Assembly (NCBI GenBank): GCA_900466745.1
Contig: UBNE01000017.1
Coordinates: 1-64,000, forward strand
Source of the DNA: Hyphomicrobiales bacterium
GTDB lineage: Bacteria; Pseudomonadota; Alphaproteobacteria; Rhizobiales; Beijerinckiaceae
Direction: 5' to 3'
DNA: 64,000 nucleotides
Shown here: in pieces, positions 39,606-49,398 of the stretch
Position numbering within the stretch: the stretch's first letter is position 1
Layout: each line of letters begins with the position of its first letter
Notes under the pieces: model-generated
Told to the model about the DNA's origin: nothing
Database searches by the model: none
Seen by the model: only the letters and a program-made list of their open reading frames with translations
Program-made: the position numbers and the translations under genes

Positions 39606-40489
39606 CCCTCGCCTCCCGGCTTTTCGCCAGTCCTGATCTCCGGCACGCCGAGCGCGTCCGCCAGCCTCGCCTTGGCCGAGCCGGGGCGCAGCGGCTTCTG
39701 CTGGCTCTCATGCGGCGACCAGCCGGAGAGCCAGACGAATTCGAAGGTCGCCGGCAATCGCCCGTCGGGATCGGCGAAGCGCTCGGCATAGAGCGCCGCC
39801 GCCCGCAGCAATGTCTCGCGCCGGAGCGGCGCCTTGCAGCGGGCGATAAGGCTGTTCGCCCAGCCCATCGCACGGAGATCGCGGAACAGGCCGAAGACGT
39901 CGCGATAGCGCACCGTGACGGTCTCGCTGTCGATGACCGGCAAGGCGAAGCCCGCGCGCTGGAGCAACCCGCCGAGATCGCGCAGATCGGCGAAGGGCGC
40001 GACGCGCGGGCTGACCCCACCGGTCGTCTCGCTCTCGGCTTCGAGCAGCGCCTGCCGCAGCTCCTGGAGTGAGCGTCCGCCGAGCAGGCAGGCCATGAAC
40101 AGCCCGTCCGGCCTCAGCGCCCGCTTGATCTGGATGAGCGCGCCGGGCAGGTCGTTGACGCCGTGCAGCGCCAGCAGCGAGACGGCGAGGTCGAGCGAGC
40201 CTGCGGCGAAAGGCAGGCGCTCGAGATCGCCGACGAGATCGGCGCCGGCGCCTTCCGCCTCGGCCATGCGCAGGAGGCGGCCGGCCTTGCCGGCGAGCAC
40301 GGGCGCGACGACCGGCAGCGGCGTGCCGAGATCGGCGGCCATGGCGAATTCGCGCAGCACCGCCCCGAGGCGCTCCTCCAGATCGCCGGCCGCGCGCTGG
40401 AGCAGGAAATCCGGATAGCCGCCGGCAAGCGCGCGCCTCAGCCGCGAGCGGCCGAGCGCACGATCGAAGACGAGGCTGTGGTCGCTCAA
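39602..40489 (-). CDS. Class I SAM methyltransferase, BioC/NDUFAF5-like
   Basis: A protein of about 295 residues with the SAM fold: FDRALGRSRLRRAL at the start, DLGTPLP as motif I variant, GDLERLPFAAGSLDLAVSLLALHGVNDLP as the acidic and post-I region, and a GLFMACLLGG strand. The wording matches alphaproteobacterial relatives of NDUFAF5, a mitochondrial complex I assembly factor, and BioC. The start is uncertain: a TTG at 40489 gives the usual length before FDRAL, while the ATG at 40522 would lie in the adjoining repeat. It is coupled to the downstream thioesterase. Confidence 0.82.
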   Translation of the reverse strand: MSDHSLVFDRALGRSRLRRALAGGYPDFLLQRAAGDLEERLGAVLREFAMAADLGTPLPVVAPVLAGKAGRLLRMAEAEGAGADLVGDLERLPFAAGSLDLAVSLLALHGVNDLPGALIQIKRALRPDGLFMACLLGGRSLQELRQALLEAESETTGGVSPRVAPFADLRDLGGLLQRAGFALPVIDSETVTVRYRDVFGLFRDLRAMGWANSLIARCKAPLRRETLLRAAALYAERFADPDGRLPATFEFVWLSGWSPHESQQKPLRPGSAKARLADALGVPEIRTGEKPGGEG

Positions 40490-40543
40490 CTTTGCACCGT
40501 CAGCAAGAATGCAAGCCCTCATCCTGAGGAGCAGCCGCGAGGG

Positions 40544-40602
40544 GGCGTCTCGAAGGATGCTCCAGCGGCTCCTGAGCCTTCTGGACCGTCCTTCGAGACG
40601 CC
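40544..40602. repeat. 14-base perfect inverted repeat
   Basis: GGCGTCTCGAAGGA (40544-40557) pairs with TCCTTCGAGACGCC (40589-40602). The flanks (CTCATCCTGAGGAG at about 40519-40532) are part of the same element type, which resembles a common dispersed palindrome of rhizobial genomes. It lies between galU and the methyltransferase. Confidence 0.75.
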
Positions 40603-40659
40603 ATTCCTAACCGGAATGGCTCCGCGGGACGAGGGCCGTCGGTTCGGAGAGCCGTCGCC

Positions 40660-41538
40660 TCAGCGCGCCAGCAGCTTCGCGATCTCGGCGCGCAGTTGCG
40701 GGCCGAGATCGTCGCGGTCGAGCGCATAGGCGACATTCGCCGCCAGGAAGCCGATCTTCGAGCCGGCATCGTAGATCTCGCCGTCGAAGCGCACCGCGTA
40801 GAACGGCTCCTGACGCGAGAGCGCGATCATCGAATCGGTGAGCTGGATCTCGCCGCCGGCCCCCTTCTCCTGGTTGGCGAGCAGGTTGAAGATGGTCGGC
40901 TGCAGGATGTAGCGGCCGGAGATGTGCAAATTGGACGGCGCCGTACCCTTCGGCGGCTTCTCGACCATGCCGGTGATCTTCGAGACCTTGGCGCTGGCGT
41001 CCTCGACGCCGACGATGCCGTATTGATGGGTCTGGTCGTCGGGCACCGGCGCCACGGCGATGTGGTTGCCGCCATGCCGGTCGTAGGCCGCGATCATCTC
41101 GGCGAGGCAGCCCTTGCCGGCGCTGTAGTGCAGCATGTCCGGCAGCAGCAGCGCGAAGGGCTCCTCGCCGACGATCTCGCGGGCGCACCAGACGGCGTGG
41201 CCGAGGCCGAGCGGCGCCTGCTGGCGGGTGAAGCTGGTCGCGCCTGCGGCCGGCAGATCGGCCTTCAGCGCCTCGAGCTCCTTGATCTTGTTGCGCTTGG
41301 CGAGCGTATCGTCGAGCTCGTAGGCCATGTCGAAATGGTCCTCGATCACCGCCTTGTTGCGGCCGGTGACGAAGATGAAGTGCTCGATGCCGGCGGCGCG
41401 CGCCTCGTCCACGACATGCTGCACGACCGGGCGGTCGACGATGGTGAGCATCTCCTTCGGCACCGCCTTGGTGGCGGGCAGGAAGCGGGTTCCCAGACCG
41501 GCGACGGGAAGAACGGCCTTGCGGATACGTTTCGTCAT
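40660..41538 (-). CDS. galU: UTP-glucose-1-phosphate uridylyltransferase
   Basis: Makes UDP-glucose for exopolysaccharide, lipopolysaccharide and glucans. The 292-residue protein has the nucleotide-binding [22 protein letters not shown] start, [25 protein letters not shown] and [14 protein letters not shown]. The ATG at 41538 with AAGGA six bases ahead gives the family N-terminus. It is divergent from galE, the next enzyme, across a 167-base shared control region. Confidence 0.96.
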   Translation of the reverse strand: MTKRIRKAVLPVAGLGTRFLPATKAVPKEMLTIVDRPVVQHVVDEARAAGIEHFIFVTGRNKAVIEDHFDMAYELDDTLAKRNKIKELEALKADLPAAGATSFTRQQAPLGLGHAVWCAREIVGEEPFALLLPDMLHYSAGKGCLAEMIAAYDRHGGNHIAVAPVPDDQTHQYGIVGVEDASAKVSKITGMVEKPPKGTAPSNLHISGRYILQPTIFNLLANQEKGAGGEIQLTDSMIALSRQEPFYAVRFDGEIYDAGSKIGFLAANVAYALDRDDLGPQLRAEIAKLLAR

Positions 41539-41705
41539 GAAGGGTCCTTGGCGCGGTAGCCTGTGCCGAAGCGAGGCTGTGATGGGGCGGGCCGCACAAC
41601 TGTCACGGTTGCCGGCCATCAGGGGCGTATTAGCCGACAGGCCTTGAGAACCCGTCAACGGTTCTCGGTTAAGCCGGGTTCCTGACAAAGATGAGGCGAG
41701 AGACA

Positions 41706-42698
41706 ATGGCGGTATTGGTTTCCGGCGGCGCCGGCTACATCGGCAGCCACATGGTCCTGGAATTGCTCGACCGGGGCGAGAAGGTCGTCGTCCTCGACGA
41801 TCTCTCGACCGGCTTCTGGTGGGCGGTGCCGCCCGAGGCCACCTTCGTGCAGGGCGACATCGGCGACCAGGAGCTGGTCGAGGGGCTGATCGCCGAATAC
41901 GGCGTGACCGAGATCGCGCATTTCGCCGCCAGGATCGTCGTTCCGGAATCCGTTTCCGATCCGCTGGGCTACTACTTCAACAACACCGTGAAGACGCGCG
42001 CGCTGCTCGAGAGCGCCGTGCGCAGGGGCGTGAGGCACATCATCTTCTCCTCCACCGCCGCGGTCTATGGCGAGCCCTCGGTCTCGCCGGTGCCGGAGGA
42101 GGTCGCGCTCAACCCGATCAACCCCTATGGCCGCTCCAAGCTGATGAGCGAATGGATGCTGCAGGACGCAGGCCGGGCGCATGGCTTCAATTATGTCGCG
42201 CTGCGCTACTTCAACGTCGCCGGCGCCGATCCGCAGGGGCGCTCCGGCCAGTCCTCGCCCAACGCCACCCATCTCATCAAGGTCGCGAGCCAGGCGGCGC
42301 TCGGCCAGCGCGACGGGCTCACCATCTTCGGCACCGACTATGCGACGCCGGACGGCACCTGCGTGCGCGACTACATCCACGTCACCGACCTCGCCCGCGC
42401 GCATCTGGCCGCGCTCGACCATCTGCGCGGCGGCGGGGCCAGCCTGACGCTGAACTGCGGCTATGGCCGCGGCTACTCGGTGAAGGAAGTGGTCGACGTG
42501 GTGAAGAAGGTCTCGGGCGTCGATTTCCCGGTGGCGCTCGCCCCGCGCCGCCCCGGCGACCCGGCCTCGCTGATCGCCCGCGCCGACCGCATCCGGGCCG
42601 AGCTGGGCTGGCGGCCCGAGCATGACGATCTGGAGGAAATCGTCGGCCAGGCGCTGGCCTGGGAGGAGAAGCTCAGGACGAGGAACGCATCGGCCTGA
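41706..42698 (+). CDS. galE: UDP-glucose 4-epimerase
   Basis: Interconverts UDP-glucose and UDP-galactose with bound NAD. The 330-residue protein has GGAGYIGSH (7-15), the catalytic Ser/Thr in FSSTAAVYG (about 114-122), YGRSK (Tyr141, Lys145), [11 protein letters not shown], and a [12 protein letters not shown] segment. Length is typical. The start at 41706 follows GAGGCGAGAG. Paired divergently with galU, supplying sugar nucleotides for surface polysaccharides. Confidence 0.96.
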   Translation: MAVLVSGGAGYIGSHMVLELLDRGEKVVVLDDLSTGFWWAVPPEATFVQGDIGDQELVEGLIAEYGVTEIAHFAARIVVPESVSDPLGYYFNNTVKTRALLESAVRRGVRHIIFSSTAAVYGEPSVSPVPEEVALNPINPYGRSKLMSEWMLQDAGRAHGFNYVALRYFNVAGADPQGRSGQSSPNATHLIKVASQAALGQRDGLTIFGTDYATPDGTCVRDYIHVTDLARAHLAALDHLRGGGASLTLNCGYGRGYSVKEVVDVVKKVSGVDFPVALAPRRPGDPASLIARADRIRAELGWRPEHDDLEEIVGQALAWEEKLRTRNASA

Positions 42699-42836
42699 GG
42701 CTCGTTCGTGAACATCCGCGCTCATCCCGAGAGGCTGGGCCGCGGGCTTCGATAACGGGTCATCGCGGGCGACCGAACGGAGGTCCGGGATGGCCAGCGC
42801 TGCTTTTCGGGCTCGGCAGCTTCCGAAAAGCGCCGC

Positions 42837-43247
42837 TCAGGACGCCGCCTCCTCCTCGACCGGCTCGCGCACCTCGAGCACGGTCAGGCGCTTCACGTCG
42901 CCCGAGCGGGTCGTCCAGTCGATCGTGCGGTCGGCCGCCATGCCGATCAGCGCGACGCCGATCGGCGTCATCACCGAGATGCGGTTCTTCTCGATATTGG
43001 CGTCCTGCGGCCAGACCAGGGTCACCGTGGTCTCGCGCTTGGTGCTTTCGTCGCGATAGACCACCTGGCTGCCGATGCGGGCATGGTCGATCGAAACCCG
43101 GCCTTCCGGCAGGATGCGGGCCCGGTCGAGCTCATGCGACAGCTCGGCCGCGAGTTCCGGCATGGTGTTGGCCGCGCCGGCCGCGATCCGGCTCAGCATG
43201 GCATGGTCCGCGGCCGTGACGGTGATGGCGGGACGCTTGGTGGTCAT
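42837..43247 (-). CDS. Rnk/GreA-type nucleoside diphosphate kinase regulator
   Basis: A 136-residue cytoplasmic protein with a short N-terminal coiled region and a C-terminal GreA/GreB-like FKBP domain (VSIDHARIGSQVVYRD, RISVMTPIGVALIGM). Rnk proteins bind RNA polymerase near the secondary channel but lack the acidic tip needed for cleavage. The start at 43247 (MTTKRPAITVT) fits the family; ATG at 43262 and 43292 are upstream alternatives. A promoter-like element 210 bases upstream implies a long structured leader. Confidence 0.85.
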   Translation of the reverse strand: MTTKRPAITVTAADHAMLSRIAAGAANTMPELAAELSHELDRARILPEGRVSIDHARIGSQVVYRDESTKRETTVTLVWPQDANIEKNRISVMTPIGVALIGMAADRTIDWTTRSGDVKRLTVLEVREPVEEEAAS

Positions 43248-43450
43248 GAACAGGTCTTTCATCGAAGGCGAGCGCCCGCCGGGCGGACGCAAGGCCGCAC
43301 GGAATGACTAGGTCGAACTCGCAGGTGAGATGGAAACAGTGGGGCGCCCCCGAGCCGGAGGCGCCAAGCGCGACAGACCCGGGGCTAGAAGCCCGCGATG
43401 AGATTACCCGAGCGGTGCAGACCGCGGCGGAAAGAAGAGGCGCTATACAT
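43248..43450 (-). promoter_or_regulatory. Long structured leader before the rnk-type gene
   Basis: About 200 bases between the candidate promoter and the start codon. On the minus strand it can form three hairpins: GCGGT-CTGC-ACCGC, GGGCT-TCT-AGCCC, and GGCGCC with GGCGCC around CCG/CGG. A 21-codon frame starting MYSASSFRRGLHRSG begins at about 43446. No T-run follows. It could be a regulatory leader or an independent RNA; I recognise no known family. Confidence 0.35.
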
Positions 43451-43456
43451 CGCCGC

Positions 43457-43485
43457 AGAATCCGCCAATCCTGGCGGCTTGTCAA
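43457..43485 (-). promoter_or_regulatory. Candidate promoter with operator-like palindrome
   Basis: On the minus strand TTGACA (43480-43485), 17 bases, GATTCT (43457-43462). The spacer holds the palindrome CCGCCA-ATCC-TGGCGG (43462-43477), placed where a repressor would block RNA polymerase. Confidence 0.45.
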
Positions 43486-43516
43486 ATGGTCAGATCGTAG
43501 GGTTCGCGCGCCCGGC

Positions 43517-43531
43517 TTAACCCTCGCTTAA
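43517..43531. promoter_or_regulatory. CtrA-type box upstream of the lytic transglycosylase
   Basis: TTAA (43517-43520), seven bases, TTAA (43528-43531), a full TTAA-N7-TTAA match with the favoured TTAACC wording on both half-sites. It lies 52 bases before the ATG at 43583, a position suited to direct control. Confidence 0.6.
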
Positions 43532-43582
43532 CCTTGTTCGGGCGCTGTGATGGGGTTTCCGCCAGCCTCCGCAGGAGTTCTC

Positions 43583-44815
43583 ATGCGCCTGTCCGTCATC
43601 GCCGCTTCGGCCGTGCTCAGCCTGGCACCGGCACTGGCGCAGACCACGGGCTCGATCACCGTCTCGCGCGCCCATGCCGCCCCTCCGGCGGCGACGCCGG
43701 CGAGCGTCGGCTTCGATGTCTTCCTGCAGCGGCTCTGGCCGCAGGCGCAGGCGCGCGGCATCTCGCGCGCGACCTTCGACCTCGCCTTCCGCGGCGTGAC
43801 GCCCGACGCCTCGATCGTCGCGCTGACGAAGAAGCAGGCCGAATTCAGCGCGCCGATCTGGAGCTATCTCAACAATGCGGTCGGCGGCGGGCGCATCCAG
43901 CGCGGCCAGGCCGTCGCCGCCGAGAACGCGGCCGTCCTCGCCCAGGTCGAGGCCCGCTACGGCGTGCCCCGGGAGGTGGTGCTCGGCGTCTGGGGCATGG
44001 AGACCAATTACGGCTCCTTCAAGGGCGGCAAGGACGTCATCCGCTCGCTGGCGACGCTGGCCTCGATCCGTTATCGCAGCGACTTCTTCCGCGACGAATT
44101 GCTGACCGCGCTCGAACTGATCGAGAAGGGCTATGTCGCGCGCGACGAGCTCAAGGGCTCCTGGGCCGGCGCCATGGGCCACACCCAGTTCATGCCGTCG
44201 AGCTATCTGAAATACGCCGTCGACTGGACCGGCGACGGCCATGCCGACATCTGGACCTCGTCGAGCGACGCCATCGCCTCGACCGCGAACTATCTGAAGA
44301 GCCATGGCTGGGTGGCCGGGCTGCCCTGGGGCATGGAGGTGGCGCTGCCGGAGGGCTTCGACCACCGCCTCGACAAGGCAAGCTTCGCCGCCTTCCGCTC
44401 GGCCGGGGTGCGGCGGGCCGACGGCAGGGCCCTGCCCGCTTCCGGCGAGGGGCGCCTGTTCTATCCGGCCGGCCATACCGGCCCGGTCATGCTGCTGACC
44501 GCGAATTTCGACGTGATCAAGAAGTACAATTCCTCGGACGCCTATGCGCTGGCGGTCGGCCATCTCGGCGACCGCATCATGGGCCGCGCCGCGATCCAGG
44601 CCGGCTGGCCGCTCAAGGCCGCCCGCCTCGACATGGCCGGCACCAAGGACCTGCAGCGCCGCCTGAAGGCGCTCGGGCTCTACGACCACGACGCAGACGG
44701 GCGCGTCGGCACCGGCACGCGCGAGGCGGTGCGGCGCTACCAGATCAGCGTCGGCGAGATCGCCGACGGCTACCCGACCCCGGCGCTGCTCGCCCGGATG
44801 CGCGGCAGGCGCTGA
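43583..44815 (+). CDS. MltB-type lytic murein transglycosylase with peptidoglycan-binding domain
   Basis: Periplasmic enzyme of 410 residues that cleaves glycan strands with anhydro-muramyl formation. A signal peptide (1-20, cut after ALA; no lipobox) precedes the SLT_2 domain (about 45-335), with catalytic Glu140 in VWGMETNYG, GAMGHTQFMPSSY and DIWTSSSDAIAS; a peptidoglycan-binding domain (about 350-405, DLQRRLKALGLYDHDADGRVG) ends the protein. The ATG at 43583 has AGGAG six bases ahead. The CtrA-type box upstream suggests a role in division or polar growth. Confidence 0.91.
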   Translation: MRLSVIAASAVLSLAPALAQTTGSITVSRAHAAPPAATPASVGFDVFLQRLWPQAQARGISRATFDLAFRGVTPDASIVALTKKQAEFSAPIWSYLNNAVGGGRIQRGQAVAAENAAVLAQVEARYGVPREVVLGVWGMETNYGSFKGGKDVIRSLATLASIRYRSDFFRDELLTALELIEKGYVARDELKGSWAGAMGHTQFMPSSYLKYAVDWTGDGHADIWTSSSDAIASTANYLKSHGWVAGLPWGMEVALPEGFDHRLDKASFAAFRSAGVRRADGRALPASGEGRLFYPAGHTGPVMLLTANFDVIKKYNSSDAYALAVGHLGDRIMGRAAIQAGWPLKAARLDMAGTKDLQRRLKALGLYDHDADGRVGTGTREAVRRYQISVGEIADGYPTPALLARMRGRR

Positions 44816-44873
44816 CTTCGGGCCGCCGCCGGCCTATACTGGGTCCGTCACGCGCCTCTGGATCGGATGGCTG

Positions 44874-46088
44874 ATGCGCCTGCGCTCGCTCGTCATGGTT
44901 CTCTGCGCCGCCGGCCTGTTCCTGCTGACCGGCGGCCCGCTCTCGCTTGCCCAGCAGCCGCAGCAGCGCAGCCTGTTCCAGCTCTTCTGGCAGTTGCCCG
45001 CCAAGCCGGCGGTGCAGCCGCAGCAGCCGCGCCAGCGCGCCGCCCCGGCCGTGCGGCGCCGGCCCGCCGCCCCCGTCGTCGTGCGCGACGATCCGGTGAT
45101 CCCCAAGGTCGATGTCGCGCATCACGTCGTGGTGATGGGCGATTCCCTCGCCAACCTTCTCGCCGACGGCCTCGACGACGCGCTGAACAACCGGCCCGAC
45201 GTCGAGGTGGTGCACCGGGCGAAGCCCGATTCCGGCCTCGTCCGCACCGATTTCTACGACTGGCCCAAGGCGGTCTCGGAGCTGCTCGCCGGCGAGCAGA
45301 AGGTCACGATCGCGGTGATGCTGATCGGCCTCAACGACCGCCAGCCGATCCGCGACGGCGACACCGTCCAGGAGCCCATGAGCCCGCGCTGGCTCGAGCT
45401 CTACCGCGACCGCGTCGATGCGCTCGCCAATGCCTTCGCCGCCCGGCGCATCCCGCTGATCTGGGTCGGCGCGCCGCCGATGCAGAACGCCCGGCTCTCG
45501 GCCGACCTCGTCACGCTGAACGAGATCTTCCGCGAGCGCGTCGAGAAGGCCGGCGGGCATTATGTCGACCTGTGGGGCGGCTTCGTCGACGCCGAGAACC
45601 GCTATGCCGCGACCGGCCCCGACGTCTCCGGCCAGCCGACGCGGCTGCGCCTCGGCGACGGCATCCATTTCACCAAGGCCGGCGCCCGCAAGGCGGCTCA
45701 TTTCGTCGATCTGGTGATCCGCCGAATCATCGAGGCGGCGCCGCAGAACAACGTCATCGCCCTGCCGGTCGCGCCGGGCACCGGAGCTCCGACCGCGCCG
45801 GAATTGCAGCCCGGCGGAGTCGAGCGCCTGATCGACCAGATGGCCGCCGGCGTGCCGCCGCTCGGCCTCGCTCCCGCGCTCCAGGCCCGCCCGCTGGCCG
45901 GGCCGATCCAGCCGCTGACCGGCGAGGCGGCGCCGTCGGAGCAGCCCCTGCTCGCCTCGATCGCGGAGGCGCGCGGCCAGGGCGACGCCGCGCGCCAGCT
46001 CGAGCGCGTCTTCGGCCAGGGCATCGCGCCGGAGCCGATGCCGGGCCGGATCGACGATTACCGCTGGCCGCCTCCCGCGACGCGATAA
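44874..46088 (+). CDS. DUF459 SGNH-hydrolase-like exported protein
   Basis: A 404-residue protein with a signal peptide (about 1-27), a Pro/Gln/Arg-rich linker, and a DUF459 domain of the SGNH/GDSL fold (about 80-290): VVMGDSLANLLADGL with the nucleophile serine (Ser91), the GLNDRQPI block, and DGIHFTKAGARKAAHFVD with the Asp-His pair. Relatives may O-acetylate or deacetylate periplasmic polysaccharides; the substrate is unknown. The C-terminal 100 residues are low-complexity. It follows the transglycosylase by 58 bases in the same direction. Confidence 0.85.
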   Translation: MRLRSLVMVLCAAGLFLLTGGPLSLAQQPQQRSLFQLFWQLPAKPAVQPQQPRQRAAPAVRRRPAAPVVVRDDPVIPKVDVAHHVVVMGDSLANLLADGLDDALNNRPDVEVVHRAKPDSGLVRTDFYDWPKAVSELLAGEQKVTIAVMLIGLNDRQPIRDGDTVQEPMSPRWLELYRDRVDALANAFAARRIPLIWVGAPPMQNARLSADLVTLNEIFRERVEKAGGHYVDLWGGFVDAENRYAATGPDVSGQPTRLRLGDGIHFTKAGARKAAHFVDLVIRRIIEAAPQNNVIALPVAPGTGAPTAPELQPGGVERLIDQMAAGVPPLGLAPALQARPLAGPIQPLTGEAAPSEQPLLASIAEARGQGDAARQLERVFGQGIAPEPMPGRIDDYRWPPPATR

Positions 46089-46097
46089 GCCGGACGG

Positions 46098-47612
46098 TCA
46101 ACCGGCCATCAGCCGGTCGAAGACGGGATCGGGGTCGTCGACCTCGACCAGCCTCCTGCCCTCGATCACCCAGATCCGCGTCGCCACCCCGCGCACGAAG
46201 GCCCGGTCATGGCTGACCAGCAGGCAGGCGGGCTCGTGCTCGATCAGCTCGCTCTCCAGCCGGTCCTGCCCCTCGATGTCGAGATGGTTGGTCGGCTCGT
46301 CGAGCAGGTAGAAATTCGGCTGGGCGAGGCGCAGCAGCAGCATCGCCAGCCGCGCCTTCTGCCCGCCCGAGAACCGGGCGATCGGCGCGGACTGGCTCTC
46401 GCTCGCGATCCCCGCTCCCGCCAGCAGCGTGCGGGCGAGCTGGTCGCCGGCATCGCTCGACCGCTTCACCGCCTCCCAGGGCGTCGCCCAGGCGTCGAGC
46501 TGCGCCAATGCCTGGTCGGAATAGCCGAGCTTCAGGCTCGCCGCGCCGCGGATCTCCGGATCGCCTCCGTCCAGCGCCGCGCGCAGCCGCGCGACGAAGC
46601 GCGTCTTGCCGGTGCCGTTGGCGCCGAGCAGGGCGATCCGGTCGCCCTGCTCGATCCAGAGCGGGCCGGTGCGAAAGAGCAGCCGCCCGTCCGGCGCAAC
46701 GATCGCCGTATCCTTGATCGCGACCAGCGCCTTGGCATGGCTGCCGCTGTTGCCGAGCCGGATCGCCCCCGCCGAACGCTCCTGATGGGCCGGGCGGGCG
46801 CTCTCCTCCAGCCTGTCGGCCCGCTCGGACAACTGCCTGGTCTTGACCACCAGCAGGTCCGAGCCGGAATTGATGCCGATATTCTTGAGCTTGGCCGCCT
46901 GCTGCCGCAGCGCCCTCACCTTGCGCATATCGTTCTCGAACTGCCGGCCCCGCGCCGCGTCGCGCTCCTCCAGCGCCTGCAAGGCGCGCGAATAGGGCAG
47001 CGCGAAATCGGCGCTCTCCGCCGGGCGCAGGAACAGGGTCCGGCGGCTGACATCGTCGAGGAAGGCACGGTCATGGCTCGCCACCACGACGGCGCAATCG
47101 CGAGGCAGCGCGGCGAGGAAGCGTTCGAGCACGCCGATCCGCGCCAGATCGAGATGGTTGGTCGGCTCGTCGAGCAGGAGCAAATCGGGCTCGATCACCG
47201 CCGCCCGCGCCAGCAGCATGCTGCTCTGCCAGCCGCCCGAGAGCTCGCCGACCGGGCGGCCGCGCAAGGCCTCGTCGACGGCGAGATCGTCGAGCAGGAC
47301 GTCGACCCGCCAGCTTTCGGTTTCGGCCGCCTCGGCATCGAGCGCGTCGCGCACCGCATCGTGGAGGCTCATGGAAAGCAGCCGCGCCGGCGGATCCTGC
47401 GGCGCGAAGGCGGTGACGAGGCCGCGCGCCCGGGTCAGCGTGCCGCCCGTCGCCTCCTCCTCGCCGGCGATGATGCGCAGCAGCGAGGATTTGCCGCGCC
47501 CATTGGCGGCGACGAGGCCGAGGCGGTCGCCCTTGGCGATGGCGAGGTCGAGCCCGGCGAACAGGGTCTCGGTACGGATGAGCGACAGGTCTTTGATGGC
47601 GATCAGGGACAT
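46098..47612 (-). CDS. ABC-F family ATPase
   Basis: A soluble 504-residue protein with two ABC domains and no membrane segments. Domain one: Walker A ANGRGKSS, signature LSGGWQSS, Walker B LLLLDEPTNHLD; domain two: GANGTGKTR, FSGGQKAR, YLLDEPTNHLD. The charged helical linker between them (about 210-285) is the part that reaches into the ribosome in this family. ABC-F proteins assist translation or protect ribosomes from antibiotics; the first signature (GGWQ) is unusual. A leader with a small open frame and an attenuator-like fold precedes it. Confidence 0.9.
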   Translation of the reverse strand: MSLIAIKDLSLIRTETLFAGLDLAIAKGDRLGLVAANGRGKSSLLRIIAGEEEATGGTLTRARGLVTAFAPQDPPARLLSMSLHDAVRDALDAEAAETESWRVDVLLDDLAVDEALRGRPVGELSGGWQSSMLLARAAVIEPDLLLLDEPTNHLDLARIGVLERFLAALPRDCAVVVASHDRAFLDDVSRRTLFLRPAESADFALPYSRALQALEERDAARGRQFENDMRKVRALRQQAAKLKNIGINSGSDLLVVKTRQLSERADRLEESARPAHQERSAGAIRLGNSGSHAKALVAIKDTAIVAPDGRLLFRTGPLWIEQGDRIALLGANGTGKTRFVARLRAALDGGDPEIRGAASLKLGYSDQALAQLDAWATPWEAVKRSSDAGDQLARTLLAGAGIASESQSAPIARFSGGQKARLAMLLLRLAQPNFYLLDEPTNHLDIEGQDRLESELIEHEPACLLVSHDRAFVRGVATRIWVIEGRRLVEVDDPDPVFDRLMAG

Positions 47613-47653
47613 CGGAATCTCATGAAGTCAGTCTGGCGCGAGCGGGCGCGCCG

Positions 47654-47695
47654 AAAAAGGCTGACGACGAGACGGCGATGCGTTCCCTGTCAGCC
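47654..47695 (-). terminator. Terminator half of an attenuator-like leader before the ABC-F gene
   Basis: On the minus strand GGCTGAC (47695-47689) pairs with GTCAGCC (47665-47659), followed by TTTTT (47658-47654). The arm includes the stop codon of the leader frame. The upstream stem GCCCCGCG/CGCGGGGC (47709-47716 with 47693-47700) overlaps it by three bases, so the two folds compete. The ABC-F start lies 42 bases further on. Confidence 0.55.
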
Positions 47696-47788
47696 CCGCG
47701 AGACGAAGCGCGGGGCGCAGACAGGTCCGCGGGTGCGGCAATGGAAGCGGCGGCGCGGCGCCTGCTTCCCCTTCTGGCTCGATTCCAT
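47690..47788 (-). CDS. Possible 32-residue leader peptide upstream of the ABC-F gene
   Basis: An ATG at 47788 opens a 32-codon frame beginning MESSQKGKQAPRRRF, rich in Arg with a PRRR run near codon 11, and ending GTSRG-like wording (FVSRG) with its TGA inside the terminator stem. A CTATGC -10-like element lies about 13 bases before the ATG, so translation could be leaderless. Expression is not proven; the layout matches ribosome-mediated attenuators. Confidence 0.4.
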   Translation of the reverse strand: MESSQKGKQAPRRRFHCRTRGPVCAPRFVSRG

Positions 47789-47878
47789 GGCGGCGAGCAT
47801 AGAGCATCGGCCCGAAAAAGGGAGCGCGGTTTTCGCAGGAGGCCGATGCATCGGTGCTGAGGGCGCGGCCGATCCGCC

Positions 47879-49303
<1,425 letters not shown>

Positions 49304-49398
49304 GCCGTTTCTCTCGCCGTGTGCCCGGGATGTCCCGCGCGCGTGCCTTAACCTGATCGGAGTGCCGGGGCGCATGGCCCCGGACGGTGGCGTTTCGC

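Noticed and set aside
43248..43485. 6S RNA or tmRNA in the rnk leader region
   Set aside because: I could not lay out the 6S closing stem and central bubble, and there is no tRNA-like end; left as an unassigned structured leader.
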